DNA of 64,000 nucleotides from SZUA-309 sp050185825 (lineage in GTDB: Bacteria > Pseudomonadota > Gammaproteobacteria > Pseudomonadales > Azotimanducaceae): positions 248,001-312,000 of the forward strand of contig JBFWZA010000002.1 in assembly GCA_050185825.1 (NCBI GenBank), written 5' to 3'. This document shows positions 62,302 through 64,000 of the stretch, piece after piece. The position numbers and the translations under genes are program-made. The notes under the pieces are model-generated. The model was not told the DNA's origin. It made no database searches and saw nothing but the letters and a program-made list of their open reading frames with translations. Each line of letters opens with the position of its first letter. Within the stretch, counting starts at the first letter, position 1.

Positions 62302-63902
62302 GCGCTGGCTCCGAGCTCGGCCCGGACGCGTTTCGACAGCTCGCCCAGGGCGAAGTGCGCCGAGGAGAAGGCACCCTCCTGCCAGCCGGGATGAAAGCTC
62401 AGCTGGTCGCCCATGAGAAAGTGACGCTCGCCCACCGGCTGCTGCAGGTAGCTGAACCAGCGCGCCCGGGTTTCCTCGGTCCAGCCCGCCGTGCAGCCCA
62501 TGATGTGGTTCATGCGATGCCAGGGCACGCTCACCGCCGTCTCCACGTAGTCGCGGTAGCGGGGATGAATCTTCTCGCCCTCGCGGATTGCCTCCTCCAG
62601 CCGCTCGGCGGGGTTCATGCGCGCGAAGTACTCGGTATTTTCCGCACTGAAGGTATACGCACCGAGCATCACGCCCTTGCTGCCGTGGGTGTTGTGCGGG
62701 GGGTACCAGAGCTGCTCGATGGGCTGGTTGGTCCAGGAAATACCACCGTAGATGGCTTCCTGCTCCCAGAACCGCTCCTTCATCTGGATGCCGATCTTGA
62801 AGAGCTTGCCCCGGCCGATGGACTTCAGCGCGGTGAGATACTCCGCCGGGAAGTTGTTGTCGATCCCCGGAAGCAGGTGGTGGGGAATGCAGTTCAGGCA
62901 GTAGTCCGCACGGATCTGCTTGTGTCTGCCTTCGTGCTGATAGATCACGTCGACGCCGTCGCCGCGCACCTGAATCGATTTCACCTGGGCGTGGGTGAGC
63001 ATCGGGCTTCTGATGTTGCGCACGAAGCCGCGGACGATGTTGTCCATGCCGCCCTTCGCCTGCATGAGCGGTGCGGCCTGATCCTCGCCATCGCCGAAAT
63101 ACATCCGGTAGCGCCAGAAGTCGGACTTCAGGATCTCGCTGAAGTCCAGCCGCGCCTGCAGCTCGCCGTGCTCGAGCATGCCGGCGGTGGGCGCGAGCAC
63201 GCCGGGCTGCAGGTAACCGGCCCGGTTGGAGCCGCGGTAGAGGCCGTTCGTGTCCAGATCGCCGAACGCCCTGAGGAACGCCGTGATCCGTTCCAGATCC
63301 TCCGCAGAGAACGGTGCGTCGAGCTCGCCCGCGTTGATGGCCTTGGCGGAGAGCTCGGCGATGAAGCCGCGTGCGTCGCTCAGATAGTGCCGGTAGCGGA
63401 TCGGTCTGCCGCCGAAGGCGTTCGGATCGTGCACCCAGGCGTTGTAGTCGACATTGATGAAGGGCTCGAGCTCCACGCCCAGCGTTCTGCAGTAGTGAAT
63501 GAGGTAGTGGTGGTGCACCGGAATGCGCGCCGGGCCGGCGTTGAAGTAGAGGTTCGGGTCGTCGTCGAACTCGCAGCGCTGCGGGTGCCCCATCTCGTCG
63601 ACCAGATCGCCGGAGCGCAGCGTCAGGTTCCGGCCGCCGAGGCGGTGCCCGGCTTCCAGCACCGTGCAGGTGTAGCCGGCGCGTTCGAGCTCGTAGGCGC
63701 TCATCAGGCTCGAGAGGCCGCCGCCGAGCAGGACCACGGAGCGGCTGGCGCCGGTGAGCGGCGGCACCACGCCGGTGGCCGGGCTGCCGAGCGCGCGTCC
63801 GGGTGTCAGCCCCAGCGCCAGGGCCATCTGGTAGACGGCGGCGGAACCGCCCGCGGCACCTACCTGATGAAGAAAGCGTCTGCGGCTGAAGGACTGCGCC
63901 AT
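62298..63902 (-). CDS. Tat-exported flavin amine oxidase/dehydrogenase
   Basis: 534 residues. Tat signal FSRRRFLHQVGAAGG at the N-terminus. FAD-binding VVLLGGGLSSLMSAYELERAG with LEAGHRLGGRN; the C-terminal MGDQLSFHPGWQEGAFSSAHFA closes the FAD site as in the monoamine-oxidase family. Middle PARIPVHHH and a WTNQPIEQLWYP region belong to the substrate domain. Periplasmic. In nicotine-degrading Pseudomonas such a flavoenzyme (NicA2) passes electrons to a cytochrome c rather than O2; the adjacent cytochrome suggests the same here. The natural amine is unknown. First gene of the amine-oxidase/cytochrome/RidA operon. Confidence 0.9.
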   Translation of the reverse strand: MAQSFSRRRFLHQVGAAGGSAAVYQMALALGLTPGRALGSPATGVVPPLTGASRSVVLLGGGLSSLMSAYELERAGYTCTVLEAGHRLGGRNLTLRSGDLVDEMGHPQRCEFDDDPNLYFNAGPARIPVHHHYLIHYCRTLGVELEPFINVDYNAWVHDPNAFGGRPIRYRHYLSDARGFIAELSAKAINAGELDAPFSAEDLERITAFLRAFGDLDTNGLYRGSNRAGYLQPGVLAPTAGMLEHGELQARLDFSEILKSDFWRYRMYFGDGEDQAAPLMQAKGGMDNIVRGFVRNIRSPMLTHAQVKSIQVRGDGVDVIYQHEGRHKQIRADYCLNCIPHHLLPGIDNNFPAEYLTALKSIGRGKLFKIGIQMKERFWEQEAIYGGISWTNQPIEQLWYPPHNTHGSKGVMLGAYTFSAENTEYFARMNPAERLEEAIREGEKIHPRYRDYVETAVSVPWHRMNHIMGCTAGWTEETRARWFSYLQQPVGERHFLMGDQLSFHPGWQEGAFSSAHFALGELSKRVRAELGASA

Positions 63903-63939
63903 GAAAGGGATTCCGGCTGGGTTGCGACGAGCCGGGATT

Positions 63940-64000
63940 CTAACCGAATCGATCCAGCGTGGCGGTACCGCGTCGTCCGATCCAGACGGTGACGCCGTAG
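63940..64000 (-). CDS. C-terminal end of a gene continuing past the window
   Basis: On the complement an open frame enters from the right edge and ends at a TAG (63942-63940), giving about 19 residues: YGVTVWIGRRGTATLDRFG. It is 37 nt ahead of the amine-oxidase start. The conserved-looking character is only suggestive; too short to identify. Confidence 0.35.
   Translation of the reverse strand, partial: YGVTVWIGRRGTATLDRFG

Overview
The window is about 64 kb of GC-rich chromosomal DNA, densely coded on both strands, with short intergenic gaps and frequent 4-nt ATGA gene overlaps. The gene content (CsrA, NudC, ArfB, YgiQ, the DUF2868/DUF3482 pair, Na+-NQR, a class II-type PHA synthase, a large TonB-dependent receptor) points to a free-living gammaproteobacterium with versatile respiration and lipid or polyester metabolism. 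I cannot name the genus. No rRNA, tRNA, CRISPR array or prophage was recognised. One complete IS1182-like insertion sequence is present.

Layout. 1-3 kb: TauD-like dioxygenase (cut by the window edge) with a GPH-type symporter, divergent from a radical SAM enzyme that ends in short tandem hairpin repeats. 3-9 kb: ABC-binding-type lipoprotein, GGDEF/EAL protein and an MscS-family channel. 9-14 kb: csrA with a clear terminator, an HTH protein, an APH/P-loop kinase fusion, a SIMPL protein, GAPDH and a DsbA-like protein. 14-21 kb: HSL-type hydrolase, a DUF2868 membrane protein with its DUF3482 GTPase, and a TIR-membrane-TPR receptor-like protein. 21-33 kb: oxidoreductases, an M20 peptidase, a 2OG oxygenase, the phaC-phaZ polyester pair, a luciferase-like monooxygenase, a methyltransferase, a sorbosone dehydrogenase-like protein, nudC, an SDR and a DUF2141 protein.

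33-42 kb is the bioenergetic core. A decaheme cytochrome (MtrA/DmsE type, ten CXXCH) and its outer-membrane barrel (MtrB/PioB type) lie divergent from a complete nqrABCDEF operon capped by a CBS-domain gene. The NqrB subunit lacks the canonical SGAT covalent-FMN motif, while NqrC keeps its motif. 42-56 kb is catabolic and housekeeping: nucleoside hydrolase, acyl-CoA synthetase, class II aldolase, two amidohydrolases, TesB and YdiI-type thioesterases, an FAD monooxygenase, YgiQ and ArfB.

56-64 kb: a TonB-dependent receptor whose bidirectional terminator hairpin was hit and duplicated by the IS element, then a tightly overlapped three-gene operon: Tat-exported flavin amine oxidase, diheme cytochrome c, and a RidA protein with a signal peptide. 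These three look like a self-contained periplasmic amine dehydrogenation system (oxidise the amine, pass electrons to cytochrome c, hydrolyse the imine). This operon, the NQR with the altered NqrB, and the TIR fusion protein are the most interesting things here.

A recurring oddity is that several gene ends (2.9, 22.65, 42.35 and 43.34 kb) carry small perfect hairpins, some tandemly duplicated, with the stop codon inside the loop or repeat unit.
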